Shown here piece by piece: positions 9,219-16,796 of a stretch of DNA of 64,000 bases (positions are counted from its first letter, which is position 1; each line of letters starts with the position of its first letter). The notes beneath the pieces were generated by a model. The model was not told the origin of the DNA. It ran no database searches and worked only from the letters and a program-made list of their open reading frames with translations. The position numbers were made by a program, and so were the translations under genes. The DNA comes from Longitalea luteola (GTDB lineage: Bacteria; Bacteroidota; Bacteroidia; Chitinophagales; Chitinophagaceae): contig NZ_JAFIQX010000009.1 in the NCBI RefSeq assembly GCF_017356035.1, positions 1 through 64,000 of the forward strand. Reading direction: 5' to 3'.

Positions 9219-9324
9219 AAAAAGAGACCGCTTAAAAAAAGGAATGCCCTCATGCAACAAATTACGAAATGTATCGTATTTTTATACGAAGGACGTCGTA
9301 AATAGAAACTATAAACTTAACACC

Positions 9325-10221
9325 ATGAAATTGAATCCACCACTTATCCGCTGGGGCGCCCTGGCCCTGCTCGCTGTGGCTACTGTTGTAACCCTGGAAG
9401 CTTTTAGCGGCAACCAGCAACCATATTTGACCATGGCCGACAACACCAACGATACCATCCCTAAAAGAAATAAAGTTACCCGCGAAACCGATGACCGTGA
9501 CCTTGATAAAGAACTACGTCAATTGGACAAAGCCCAGGAACAGCTGGAAAAGATGAAAGAAAAAGACTGGAATGAGGTTTCCCGCATGGCAGAAGAATCG
9601 ATCAGCAGAATAAACTTCGATAAGATCCAGGAACAAATAGACATGGCCACGAAGAGCATTGATTATGAAAAGATCAATCGCCAGGTACAGGAATCGCTGG
9701 CAAAGATCGATTTCGCCGAAATACAACGCAGCATTGAAAGATCACTGGATGAAGTAAAGAAAATTGACAAAGAAGAGCTCCGGCATGAACTCGAGAAAGC
9801 CCAAAAGCACGTTCAGGAAGCCCTGAAAAAAGAAGAGTGGAAGGAAGAATTGAAAAAAGCCCAGGCTTTTAACAGGGATGAAGTGAAGAAAGAACTCGAA
9901 AATGCCAGGAAAGAAATAGCCAAAGTCAAGGGCGAATTGAAAAAGCAGCAATTCGATTTCAGTAAGGAAATGGATAAGGCCAAAATGGAAATTGACAAAG
10001 CTAAAACCGACATGAAAGGCTACCAGGAAATGATCTACGACATGGAAGCTGCCGGCTTATTAAGCACTAAAGAAGATTACACGATCGAATACAAAAACGG
10101 CGATCTGTTCATCAATGATAAAAAACAACCGCAGGAGATTACTGACAAATACAAAAAGTATTTCAGGCAGAAGACTATAGCCATTAAAAAACAAGAAGGT
10201 CAAATGAAAATTGATCATTAG
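9325..10221 (+). CDS. exported coiled-coil protein
   Basis: A 298-residue protein starting at the ATG at 9325 (MKLNPPLIRWG). One hydrophobic N-terminal helix (WGALALLAVATVVTLEAFSG) is a signal peptide or anchor. A highly charged region of about 200 residues has the internal repeats INFDKIQEQI, IDYEKINRQV, IDFAEIQRSI and long K/E heptads, clearly coiled coil. The last 60 residues (YTIEYKNGDLFINDKKQP..ITDKYKKYF) form a small conserved-looking domain. It probably lies in the periplasm. No enzymatic motif is seen. The function is unknown. Confidence 0.8.
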   Translation: MKLNPPLIRWGALALLAVATVVTLEAFSGNQQPYLTMADNTNDTIPKRNKVTRETDDRDLDKELRQLDKAQEQLEKMKEKDWNEVSRMAEESISRINFDKIQEQIDMATKSIDYEKINRQVQESLAKIDFAEIQRSIERSLDEVKKIDKEELRHELEKAQKHVQEALKKEEWKEELKKAQAFNRDEVKKELENARKEIAKVKGELKKQQFDFSKEMDKAKMEIDKAKTDMKGYQEMIYDMEAAGLLSTKEDYTIEYKNGDLFINDKKQPQEITDKYKKYFRQKTIAIKKQEGQMKIDH

Positions 10222-10309
10222 ATCTTTCGGATACGCATTAGACTAGTGATTTTCTCATAAGGCGGGGCTGTTCTCAGTCCGGCCTTTTTTACGCTGAATG
10301 CCAAAAACC

Positions 10310-10374
10310 GCTTAAGGCCTAACGCTTAAGGCCGAACGCTAAAACCGCTGAACGCCTAACGCTAAATGCGTAAC
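10310..10374 (+). repeat. heptamer array GC[TC][TG]AA[GC], about 9 units
   Basis: Units GCTTAAG, GCCTAAC, GCTTAAG, GCCGAAC, GCTAAAA, then after a 2-base slip GCTGAAC, GCCTAAC, GCTAAAT and GCGTAAC. It lies in the 424-base gap between two convergent genes. A related word in inverted orientation (GCGTTTAGCG type) lies far away at 46403-46440. Confidence 0.85.
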
Positions 10375-10429
10375 GCTTGCTCCGCTTGAATTGAATGTGC
10401 AGCTTTAATAGCCGTGTTGGAGCTTGGCT

Positions 10430-10506
10430 TTTAGCCTTCCGCCTTTAACCTTCAGCCTTCCGCCTTCAGCCTTCTGCCTTTAGCCTTCAGCTTTCAGCCT
10501 TTAGCC
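10430..10506 (+). repeat. heptamer array TT[CT][AC]GCC, 11 units
   Basis: Eleven consecutive 7-bp units such as TTTAGCC, TTCCGCC, TTCAGCC and TTCTGCC. The reverse complement GGCTGAA is the word of the array at 46274-46350, so two distant sites share a family in opposite orientations. Confidence 0.9.
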
Positions 10507-10524
10507 TTCCTGGATAACCTGAAA

Positions 10525-10584
10525 CCCTTGTAACCTGTAACCTGAGCCCCGGCACCCGGTAACCGGTACCCGTAACCGGTAACC
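10525..10584 (-). repeat. heptamer words of the GGTTACC family
   Basis: Read on the minus strand it contains GGTTACC, GGTTACG, GGTACC, GGTTACC and GGGTGCC, then AGGTTAC twice. It is a less regular member of the family forming the 19-unit array at 12415. Confidence 0.7.
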
Positions 10585-10620
10585 CTAAAAAAAAGACCCC
10601 TTCAAAAGAAGCGGTCTCTT
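10585..10620 (-). terminator. intrinsic terminator
   Basis: On the minus strand a stem of GACCGCTTC and GAAGGGGTC (one mismatch, loop TTTT) is followed by a run of T. It lies about 25 bases downstream of the carboxypeptidase-regulatory-like gene that it should end. Confidence 0.8.
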
Positions 10621-10645
10621 TATTATAGTTATTTCAACCTATGGA

Positions 10646-11059
10646 TCAGCCTTCCATCATTCGCATGAAAGGATGAAATACATCGCTTTCATCGTCGGGG
10701 CGCATGTTCGTAATATCGAAATTCATTTTGAGGGAAACACCTTCTTTGATAATGATCCCTTCGCGGCGGGTGGTTTTATATCCTTTCTTTTCCAGCACAA
10801 TGATCACTTCGCCAACCGGCATTTGCGGCACTTTGAAATTGCCCGCTGCATCGGTGGTGAACTCTCTCTTTTCCTGTCCTTTCGATGTGGAAATAGAAAC
10901 GGTTACCCCTTGTAAAGGTTTTTTGGTACAGGCATCCGCTACGCATCCCTGTAATACCGGCTCTGTCGATTTACGATGACCGTTATCGCCATTAGCTTTG
11001 GCTAACAATGCAAGAGGCAGTAACGCTGCAAGCAACAGGTAAGTCTTTTTACCTCTCAT
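10646..11059 (-). CDS. secreted carboxypeptidase regulatory-like domain protein
   Basis: A 137-residue exported protein. The signal peptide MRGKKTYLLLAALLPLALLA is followed by one CarboxypepD_reg-like beta-sandwich domain (residues about 35-115; GCVADACTKKPLQGVTVSIS, GNFKVPQMPVGEVIIVLEKKGYK). In Bacteroidota this fold usually precedes TonB-dependent receptors, but here it stands alone. A short tail DESDVFHPFMRMMEG follows. It may be a periplasmic or surface accessory. Its partner is unknown. Confidence 0.8.
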   Translation of the reverse strand: MRGKKTYLLLAALLPLALLAKANGDNGHRKSTEPVLQGCVADACTKKPLQGVTVSISTSKGQEKREFTTDAAGNFKVPQMPVGEVIIVLEKKGYKTTRREGIIIKEGVSLKMNFDITNMRPDDESDVFHPFMRMMEG

Positions 11060-11234
11060 AAAAAATTAGTGTTTAAAAGGTTGGCAAAACCAAACATCAG
11101 CTGCCATTAGTTTTCAAACGGGACCAATTACAAAGACACAACGCACGTACATAATGTTGCATTCCTACCCTGAAGGTACTTAAATTATAAAGATTTTACC
11201 CAGTTAAGTCTGCTTTTGCTCCCGAAAAATTTAC

Positions 11235-12233
11235 TCACGATTCACCCAGGTCGATCTCTGTATTGTCGCCGATATTCAAACTGCGGCTCTCACCTTTTAC
11301 TTCGGTATCGCTTCCGATGAGAGAATTCGTTAATACAATATCGTAGAGGTCTGCAAATGAACCAATAATAGAATCTTTAATTATTGAATAACTGATCGTG
11401 GTCTTTTCGCCTATGGTAACGTTAGGACCAATTATAGAATTTTTGATATCACAGCCTTCTGCAACGCTGACCGGAGGAATAATGATGGTATTTTCAAAAT
11501 TGTGATCGGGGCTAATGACGCCGCCAAACTTTTTTAGCAAAGTGGCGTTCGATTCCAGCAAGGTATCTTTCTTTCCACAATCGAACCAGTTCTGCACTTT
11601 GAAGGGCTGAAACCTGGCGCCATGCTGTATCATACATTCCAGGGCATCGGTGATGCTGAACTCGCCCCGGCTCATGACCTGGTTGCGGATATTACTTTCA
11701 AGGCAGTTGAACAGGAAGGATGTTTCTTTAATGCGGTAAATGCCCACCAGCGCCATATTCGATTTGGGGATCTGTGGTTTTTCCACCACCCGGTTAATGA
11801 ATCCATCTTCGCCCAATTCTACCACACCGAAATCGCGGGGATCATCCACCCGTTTAACGCCCAAAGCCGAGCAGGGCATATCGAGCAGTTCTTTTACGTC
11901 ATATTCGCAGATGGTATCGCCCAGTACGATGAATATTTCATCATCAGCTACTATGTCTTTGGTCAATTGAATGGCATGGCCAATACCGTGGCGTTCGCTC
12001 TGGGTTACGAACCAGGCTTTCAGTTCGGGATATTTCTCTTTAACGTAGTCCTGTATTTTATCGCCCAGATAACCAACAATAAAAACAAATTCATTGATGC
12101 CTGCTTCGCGTAACTGGTCAACAATGATGCTGAGTATGGTTTTACCGGCCAGGGGTATTAGTGCCTTTGGTTGCGTGTACGTATGCGGTCGCAGTTTTGT
12201 ACCTGCTCCAGCTACGGGAATAATTGCTTTCAT
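11235..12233 (-). CDS. sugar-phosphate nucleotidyltransferase with left-handed helix tail
   Basis: A 332-residue cytosolic enzyme that would activate a sugar-1-phosphate to an NDP-sugar. The N-terminal signature is MKAIIPVAGAGTKLRPHTYTQPKALIPLAGK (nucleotide-binding G-x-G-T-x-L-R-P, with Lys in KAL). FIVLGDTICEYDV carries the metal-binding Asp. From about residue 250, hexapeptide-type repeats (IKNSIIGPNVTIGEKTTISYSIIKDSIIG) form a left-handed beta helix. It is closest to RmlA- or GlmU-like pyrophosphorylases; the exact sugar and nucleotide cannot be decided. It probably feeds envelope polysaccharide synthesis. Confidence 0.87.
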   Translation of the reverse strand: MKAIIPVAGAGTKLRPHTYTQPKALIPLAGKTILSIIVDQLREAGINEFVFIVGYLGDKIQDYVKEKYPELKAWFVTQSERHGIGHAIQLTKDIVADDEIFIVLGDTICEYDVKELLDMPCSALGVKRVDDPRDFGVVELGEDGFINRVVEKPQIPKSNMALVGIYRIKETSFLFNCLESNIRNQVMSRGEFSITDALECMIQHGARFQPFKVQNWFDCGKKDTLLESNATLLKKFGGVISPDHNFENTIIIPPVSVAEGCDIKNSIIGPNVTIGEKTTISYSIIKDSIIGSFADLYDIVLTNSLIGSDTEVKGESRSLNIGDNTEIDLGES

Positions 12234-12414
12234 TTGAAAAATATTTGTTCTTCATCCCGACGGGGCCGGGAAAACAGCCAGGCTTATTTATTGCCGCCTC
12301 TTTCTTCTATCGAACCCACAAAGCACTGATTATTTCCTGAAAAACAAGTGGTTTGTTTTCAAAGCCGTGAAAATAGTAAAAAAAATTTTACCAGCGTTTG
12401 TTAGTTGGAAAACC
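12234..12414. other. intergenic region upstream of the nucleotidyltransferase
   Basis: The gap between the two divergent genes. Its distal part (12415-12685) is repeat array. A box TATTTTTC, one base off TAnnTTTG, lies just upstream of the minus-strand start at 12233 and may be that gene's promoter. Nothing else is recognised. Confidence 0.4.
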
Positions 12415-12547
12415 GGTTACCGGGTACCAGTTACCAGTTACCAGGTACCGGGTACCGGTTACCGGTTACCGGTTACCGGGTACCGGGTACCGGTTACCAG
12501 TTACCGGGTACCAGTTACCGGTTACCGGGTACCGGGTGCCAGTTACC
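12415..12547 (+). repeat. 19-unit heptamer array [AG]G[GT]TACC
   Basis: Nineteen consecutive 7-bp units without a single slip. Positions 1 (A/G) and 3 (T/G) vary and the rest are constant, apart from one TGCC unit (12534-12540). The order of the four variants is irregular: GGT, GGG, AGT, AGT, AGG, GGG, GGT x3, GGG x2, GGT, AGT, GGG, AGT, GGT, GGG, GGG, AGT. Many units contain the KpnI-type palindrome GGTACC. It lies between the divergent nucleotidyltransferase gene and glyA. Confidence 0.97.
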
Positions 12548-12643
12548 TTGAAAGTGAGCGTTACAGGTACAAGTTTCACGTTCCGGGTTTACGTATACGG
12601 CTCTACACAACCTGCTGCCTCGCAAGTGAGGCCTGCTTTGGAG

Positions 12644-12685
12644 AAACTTGCAACTTGGAACTTGTAACTTGGAACTTGTAACTTA
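12644..12685 (+). repeat. heptamer array [ACGT]AACTTG, 6 units, in the glyA promoter
   Basis: Units AAACTTG, CAACTTG, GAACTTG, TAACTTG, GAACTTG and TAACTTA run directly into the -7 box of glyA. The word is unrelated to that of the array 100 bases upstream. Confidence 0.9.
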
Positions 12686-12691
12686 TTTTTG
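12661..12691 (+). promoter_or_regulatory. glyA promoter, partly built from array units
   Basis: A perfect -7 box TATTTTTG (12684-12691) ends 4 bases before the start codon. A CTTG (12661-12664), one base off the -33 consensus TTTG, lies exactly 19 bases upstream and belongs to an array unit. Transcription should start at or next to the ATG, so the mRNA is probably leaderless or nearly so. Confidence 0.7.
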
Positions 12692-12695
12692 CGCC

Positions 12696-13976
12696 ATGCA
12701 AAAAGATACGCTTGTTTTTGACCTTCTTAATAAAGAACTTGAACGTCAAAGAAATGGAATAGAACTCATTGCTTCCGAAAATTTTACTTCCTACCAGGTA
12801 ATGCAGGCCATGGGCTCTGTACCTACCAATAAATATGCTGAAGGCTATCCCGGCAAACGCTATTATGGTGGTTGTGAAGTGGTGGATGAAATTGAATCAC
12901 TGGCCATCGACCGCCTGAAAAAGATCTTCAATGCCAGCTGGGCCAACGTACAACCCCATGCAGGCGCTCAGGCCAACGTTGCCGTATTTTTAGCCTGCTT
13001 AAAACCCGGCGACAAGATCCTGGGGCTCGACCTGAGCATGGGCGGCCATCTCACCCATGGCAGTCCGGCCAATTTCAGTGGCAAGAACTACCAGGCTTTA
13101 TCGTACGGCGTTGTTAAAGAAACCGGTCTGGTCGATTATGATCAGCTGGAAGCCATTGCCAAAAAAGAGAAACCCAAAATGATCATTTGCGGTGCTTCTG
13201 CTTACAGCCGCGACTGGGATTATAAGCGCATCCGGGCAGTCGCCGACTCCATCGGCGCCCTGGTTATGGCTGATATCGCCCACCCCGCCGGTTTAATTGC
13301 TAAAGGCCTGCTAAACGATCCTTTTGATCATTGTCATATCGTAACTTCCACTACCCATAAAACCCTGCGTGGTCCCCGCGGCGGTATCATCATGCTTCGT
13401 CATGATTTCGACAACCCGCTGGGCATTAAAGACCCCAAAGGAAATATCCGCCCCATGAGCGCCCTGCTCGACCTGGCCGTTTTCCCTGGTATGCAGGGTG
13501 GTCCGCTGGAGCATGTTATCGCTGCCAAAGCTGTTGCTTTTGGTGAGATCCTTACCGATGAGTTCAAAACCTACGGTGAGCAGATCATTAAAAATGCGCA
13601 GGCTATGGCTGCTGCTTTTGTAAAACGCGGCTATAACCTCATCAGCAACGGTACCGACAATCATTTAATGCTGATCGACCTGCGTAACAAGAATCTTACC
13701 GGTAAAAAAGCGCAGGAAACGCTCGATAAAGCGCATATCACGCTTAATAAAAATGCGGTGCCTTTCGATGACAAGAGCCCATTCGTTACCAGTGGTATCC
13801 GGGTAGGCGTTCCTGCCATCACCACCAGAGGTATGAAGGAATCGCATATGGAAACCGTGGTAAACATGATCGATAAAATGTTAATGGATACTGACAATGA
13901 GGCCACCATCAATGCCGTAAAGCACGATGTGCATGCCTTTATGCAACAGTTCCCGTTGTATCCGGAATTAGGATAA
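12696..13976 (+). CDS. glyA: serine hydroxymethyltransferase
   Basis: A 426-residue PLP enzyme that interconverts serine and glycine and loads one-carbon units on tetrahydrofolate. Signatures: [18 protein letters not shown] near the N-terminus, [20 protein letters not shown], and the PLP lysine in [14 protein letters not shown] (Lys222). The length is as usual for bacterial GlyA. I use the ATG at 12696 because upstream in-frame codons lie in repeat DNA and upstream of the likely transcription start. Confidence 0.97.
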   Translation: MQKDTLVFDLLNKELERQRNGIELIASENFTSYQVMQAMGSVPTNKYAEGYPGKRYYGGCEVVDEIESLAIDRLKKIFNASWANVQPHAGAQANVAVFLACLKPGDKILGLDLSMGGHLTHGSPANFSGKNYQALSYGVVKETGLVDYDQLEAIAKKEKPKMIICGASAYSRDWDYKRIRAVADSIGALVMADIAHPAGLIAKGLLNDPFDHCHIVTSTTHKTLRGPRGGIIMLRHDFDNPLGIKDPKGNIRPMSALLDLAVFPGMQGGPLEHVIAAKAVAFGEILTDEFKTYGEQIIKNAQAMAAAFVKRGYNLISNGTDNHLMLIDLRNKNLTGKKAQETLDKAHITLNKNAVPFDDKSPFVTSGIRVGVPAITTRGMKESHMETVVNMIDKMLMDTDNEATINAVKHDVHAFMQQFPLYPELG

Positions 13977-14025
13977 GAGCATCAATTCTGATTGCTCAAT
14001 ATTCGTAGCTGAACGTTATTTGCAA

Positions 14026-14124
14026 AGAGTTGCCGGTTACAGGTTACCAGTTTCCAGGTACGCAATATGCAGGTAATTAACCGGCATGTTGGCCCGGCAA
14101 CCGGTGACTGGTAACCGGTAACAA
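14026..14124. repeat. inverted pair of GGTTACC-family heptamer arrays
   Basis: The first arm has units GTTGCC, GGTTACA, GGTTACC, AGTTTCC and AGGTACG (from about 14028). The second arm has GGCAACC, GGTGACT, GGTAACC and GGTAACA (to about 14123), the reverse complement of the same word. A transcript could fold the two into a long imperfect stem with a loop of about 35 bases between glyA and the DUF4293 gene. Confidence 0.8.
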
Positions 14125-14201
14125 TTACAACCAAAAACCTGAACATCATTCTAAACTCAATTTCATTAACGTTCACCATCACTACTCACAAACCATAACA
14201 C

Positions 14202-14627
14202 ATGATCCAACGTCTACAATCCGTTTGGTTATTACTGGCTGCCGCTGCTGCGTTCTGCAGTTTGAAGTTTTCTTTTTACAGCGGCAATATCATTGGGGAA
14301 AATCAGCAGAAGACCTTTGCTTCGTTAACCGCGCAAAGCAATTTGCTGCTGCTGATCTTAACGGCGGGTGTAGGCATTGCTTCCATCATAGCCATCTTCT
14401 TATACAAGAACCGGAAGACGCAGTTACGCCTCGTGCTGGTGACCCTGTTAGTATCGATCATCAACCTCGTACTGTTCTTTTCAGAAACAAAAAAGTTTGT
14501 ACAGAACGAAGGCAAGTTCGATCTCACCGCCATTTTTGCCATCTTCATTCCCATACTTTTATTCTTTGCCATAAGAGGCATTCGGAGGGACGAGAAACTG
14601 GTTAAAAGTCTTGACCGGTTAAGATAG
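14202..14627 (+). CDS. DUF4293 family membrane protein
   Basis: A 141-residue integral membrane protein with four predicted transmembrane helices (about residues 8-24, 46-66, 74-93, 106-122) and a basic C-terminal tail. The start MIQRLQSVWLLLAA matches DUF4293, a family confined to Bacteroidota with no known function. It follows glyA in the same direction but is separated by 225 bases of folded repeats, so co-transcription is uncertain. Confidence 0.82.
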   Translation: MIQRLQSVWLLLAAAAAFCSLKFSFYSGNIIGENQQKTFASLTAQSNLLLLILTAGVGIASIIAIFLYKNRKTQLRLVLVTLLVSIINLVLFFSETKKFVQNEGKFDLTAIFAIFIPILLFFAIRGIRRDEKLVKSLDRLR

Positions 14628-14644
14628 TACGCATACTCGTTACT

Positions 14645-14730
14645 CAGTTCCTTAGTTTTTAAGTTATTCAGTTATTGAGTTCCTCAGTTATTAACTTAGT
14701 GAACTGAATAACTTATGAACTGAATAACTT
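14645..14730. repeat. octamer array [ACGT]AGTT[ACT][CT]T with inverted partner
   Basis: Six 8-bp units, CAGTTCCT, TAGTTTTT, AAGTTATT, CAGTTATT, GAGTTCCT and CAGTTATT (14645-14692), are followed from 14701 by the inverted words GAACTGAA, TAACTTAT, GAACTGAA, TAACTTG. The two halves are reverse complements and would form a stem between two convergent genes. Confidence 0.88.
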
Positions 14731-14734
14731 GTAT

Positions 14735-15226
14735 TTATTTGCCCAACTCAAGCTCATAAGCAATAAACTTCTTGCCATCCTTTAGCTGCGTAGTGATCAC
14801 TTTTACTCTGATGCTGAACCTGCCATTACTGTAGATGGTATGCTGTGCTTCCCTGAAGTCGTACTTTTCGGTCATATGATAGTTGTTGGCCAGCAGCCAG
14901 GCAGCGATCTGCTGGTACTCCTCTTTATTATAGGTGCGATAGGTGATCAGCCTGCTCTTAAAACCCCTTGCTGTTGCATCCATAAACATAAAAGAACGCA
15001 CTACGGCGCGGCCATCCTGCAGTTTATCGAACCAGGAATACTGGTACAACGAACTGGTAGAGTCTACATCTTTTTGCATCAACAGGTAACCATCTGCCTT
15101 TAAAGTAGTATCAATTCGTGTAGTGTTCCAGTCGAGCATATCGATGAGGCGGGGAACCCCTATCGATTGTGATATCGCCCTGGTAGTAATGATTATCAGT
15201 AATAAAGAAATTATAAATTTATACAT
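14735..15226 (-). CDS. hypothetical secreted protein
   Basis: A 163-residue protein with a clear signal peptide (MYKFIISLLLIIITTRAISQ). The mature part is a mixed alpha/beta sequence with no motif I recognise; it includes LLANNYHMTEKYDFREAQHTIYSNGRFSIRVKV. It probably acts in the periplasm. No partner gene is adjacent; it is convergent with the DUF4293 gene. Confidence 0.7.
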   Translation of the reverse strand: MYKFIISLLLIIITTRAISQSIGVPRLIDMLDWNTTRIDTTLKADGYLLMQKDVDSTSSLYQYSWFDKLQDGRAVVRSFMFMDATARGFKSRLITYRTYNKEEYQQIAAWLLANNYHMTEKYDFREAQHTIYSNGRFSIRVKVITTQLKDGKKFIAYELELGK

Positions 15227-15722
15227 TCAACCTGCTATAAGATTTGTGCAAAGTAAGTATAGCAAATGCTTTATTTGTGTTAAAAGACCGCAAAGGCGCA
15301 GCAAGATGGTCAACCAGCTTCGTATAACCGGCAAGGTCTTCACTATCACAATTTAATCTTGTAAATGATTTTGAAATCTCAGTATTTTTATTACCTTCGA
15401 CTCCGTATCCACCCCCTATTGAATATTAAGAGACAAAACTATTCGTATAAACCATTTATTGGTTTTTTCCCCTGACGTAGTCTATTTCCAATATCTGTTA
15501 GAATTTCCTACCTGTTGCATTTTCCCTGTTTGAATCACATTGATTTTAATCCATATCCTTTTAAATCCCACTGATATAGGTTTTTGATCACTCCCAAAGT
15601 TTTCCAGCTCCTGTTTAAAGCCCATGCGATCCTACACAGAGTAGTTCGCTAACCGTAATCCGTATGTTTTTTTCAAACAGCGGTAAAGGCAATTTTATTT
15701 TCAGAACCAAATAAATGTATGT
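15227..15722. other. intergenic region upstream of the T9SS cargo gene
   Basis: About 500 bases, AT-rich, with no supported gene, RNA or heptamer array. The promoters of the two divergent flanking genes should be here, but no perfect TAnnTTTG box was found. Nothing else is recognised. Confidence 0.4.
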
Positions 15723-16637
15723 ATGAAAAAGTTTTACCTCTTGATCATGTCTTTAGTGGCCTATACGGCAGCAACCATGGCTCAACCCGATCCGGATTGC
15801 CCGCTTGCTGTTGGTCAGTATTTTAACATGCCCACTTCGCCTAGTTTTTGTAAAGTATTCTTAGGTAATTTACCTGCGGGTGAACCAGGAACGATTGGTG
15901 CTGTGACCCTGATCGGTGGAAACGGTTTACCTATTCCGGATATTAATGGTAATCCTTCTACCCCGCTCCCTGCTTCCTCTACCTCCATTTCCATTTCATA
16001 CGGTTGCCAGGGTATCCAACGCGTTGAGGTGGACTTTTATGTAGGTACTGAGCTTAGAGAATGTACTTTCACACCCATTGCCGGCGGCGCATTGCCCATT
16101 AAATTGTCTTCTTTCAATGGCCGGTTGAGCACTGAAACAGAAGCGACCCTCGCATGGACTTCTTCTCTTGAAGAAAACAGCTTCCAATATGAAGTGCAAA
16201 GAAGCGCTGATGGCAAAAACTTTGTTACTGTAGGTAAGGTAACTGCTGCCGGAACTTCTTTGGATGCTATTAAATATTCTTTTAAAGATCCGCTGCCAGC
16301 CAATGGCTCTTACTGGTATCGTTTAAATATGATCGATATTGATGGCAAATCAGAGCTTTCCAAAGTGGTTTATGTAAACAGCAAAAAAGGCTCAGGCATC
16401 ATTACCAAAGTATTCCCGAATCCTTTCACCAGCGAAATACAACTGATCGGCGCCACTTCTGCTGACCTCACATCCGGCAATATCAGGGTGTTCAATGTTT
16501 CCGGCCAACAGATCAGGTTCCGCATCGTAGGCGCTAACGCCATCGCACTGGATGAGAATGCCCCTAAAGGCATGTACTTCCTGAAATTCAGGAATAAGGC
16601 AGACCAGGAGCAGATCCTGAAACTGATGAAGAATTAA
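15723..16637 (+). CDS. secreted protein with type IX secretion sorting domain
   Basis: A 304-residue exported protein. A signal peptide (MKKFYLLIMSLVAYTAATMA) is followed by a Cys-containing domain with no recognised fold. Then comes the common Bacteroidota segment LPIKLSSFNGRL..EATLAWTSS...YEVQRSADGKNF, and a C-terminal type A sorting domain of about 75 residues (KVFPNPFTSEIQL, IRVFNVSGQQ, GMYFLKF). The sorting domain directs export through PorU/PorV to the cell surface. No T9SS machinery gene is in the window. Confidence 0.88.
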   Translation: MKKFYLLIMSLVAYTAATMAQPDPDCPLAVGQYFNMPTSPSFCKVFLGNLPAGEPGTIGAVTLIGGNGLPIPDINGNPSTPLPASSTSISISYGCQGIQRVEVDFYVGTELRECTFTPIAGGALPIKLSSFNGRLSTETEATLAWTSSLEENSFQYEVQRSADGKNFVTVGKVTAAGTSLDAIKYSFKDPLPANGSYWYRLNMIDIDGKSELSKVVYVNSKKGSGIITKVFPNPFTSEIQLIGATSADLTSGNIRVFNVSGQQIRFRIVGANAIALDENAPKGMYFLKFRNKADQEQILKLMKN

Positions 16638-16640
16638 TCT

Positions 16641-16665
16641 ACCCCCAGCCCCCTAAAGGGGAGCA
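16641..16665. repeat. short CCCC/GGGG inverted repeat
   Basis: A CCCCTAAAGGGG-centred hairpin right after the T9SS cargo gene. This kind of motif recurs between genes in many Bacteroidota genomes (from memory). It lies 70 bases ahead of a stronger terminator. Confidence 0.5.
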
Positions 16666-16731
16666 TACATTGGGCAATTGGCGATGATATACGAATGTTC
16701 CAATGCCAGGGGGATAAATAAATAAAAAAGA

Positions 16732-16767
16732 AAAGGGTGGGCTACTTCATGAAGTAGCCCACCCTTT
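16732..16767. terminator. bidirectional intrinsic terminator
   Basis: A perfect 17-bp inverted repeat (arms 16732-16748 and 16751-16767, AAAGGGTGGGC...) lies between the convergent T9SS cargo gene and uvrA. The minus-strand side continues into a very T-rich run, so it should end uvrA efficiently; the plus side has a shorter T-rich tail. Confidence 0.88.
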
Positions 16768-16770
16768 CTT

Positions 16771-16796
16771 ATTAACTGAATAACTAATTAACTCAG
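16771..16796 (-). repeat. octamer array overlapping the uvrA stop codon
   Basis: Units ATTAACTG, AATAACTA and ATTAACTC (period 8). The uvrA stop codon (16788-16790 on the minus strand) lies inside the third unit. The word is related to the AGTTATT octamers at 14645. Confidence 0.75.

Noticed and set aside
12415-12547. CRISPR array
   Set aside because: Units are 7 bp with no spacers and no cas genes nearby. None of the arrays in the window has repeat-spacer structure.
12367-12681. Frames reading GYRVPVT-type heptapeptide repeats through the GGTTACC array
   Set aside because: A 21-bp multiple of a 7-bp repeat is open in more than one frame automatically. The peptides follow from the DNA word, and no ribosome site or conserved domain is present.
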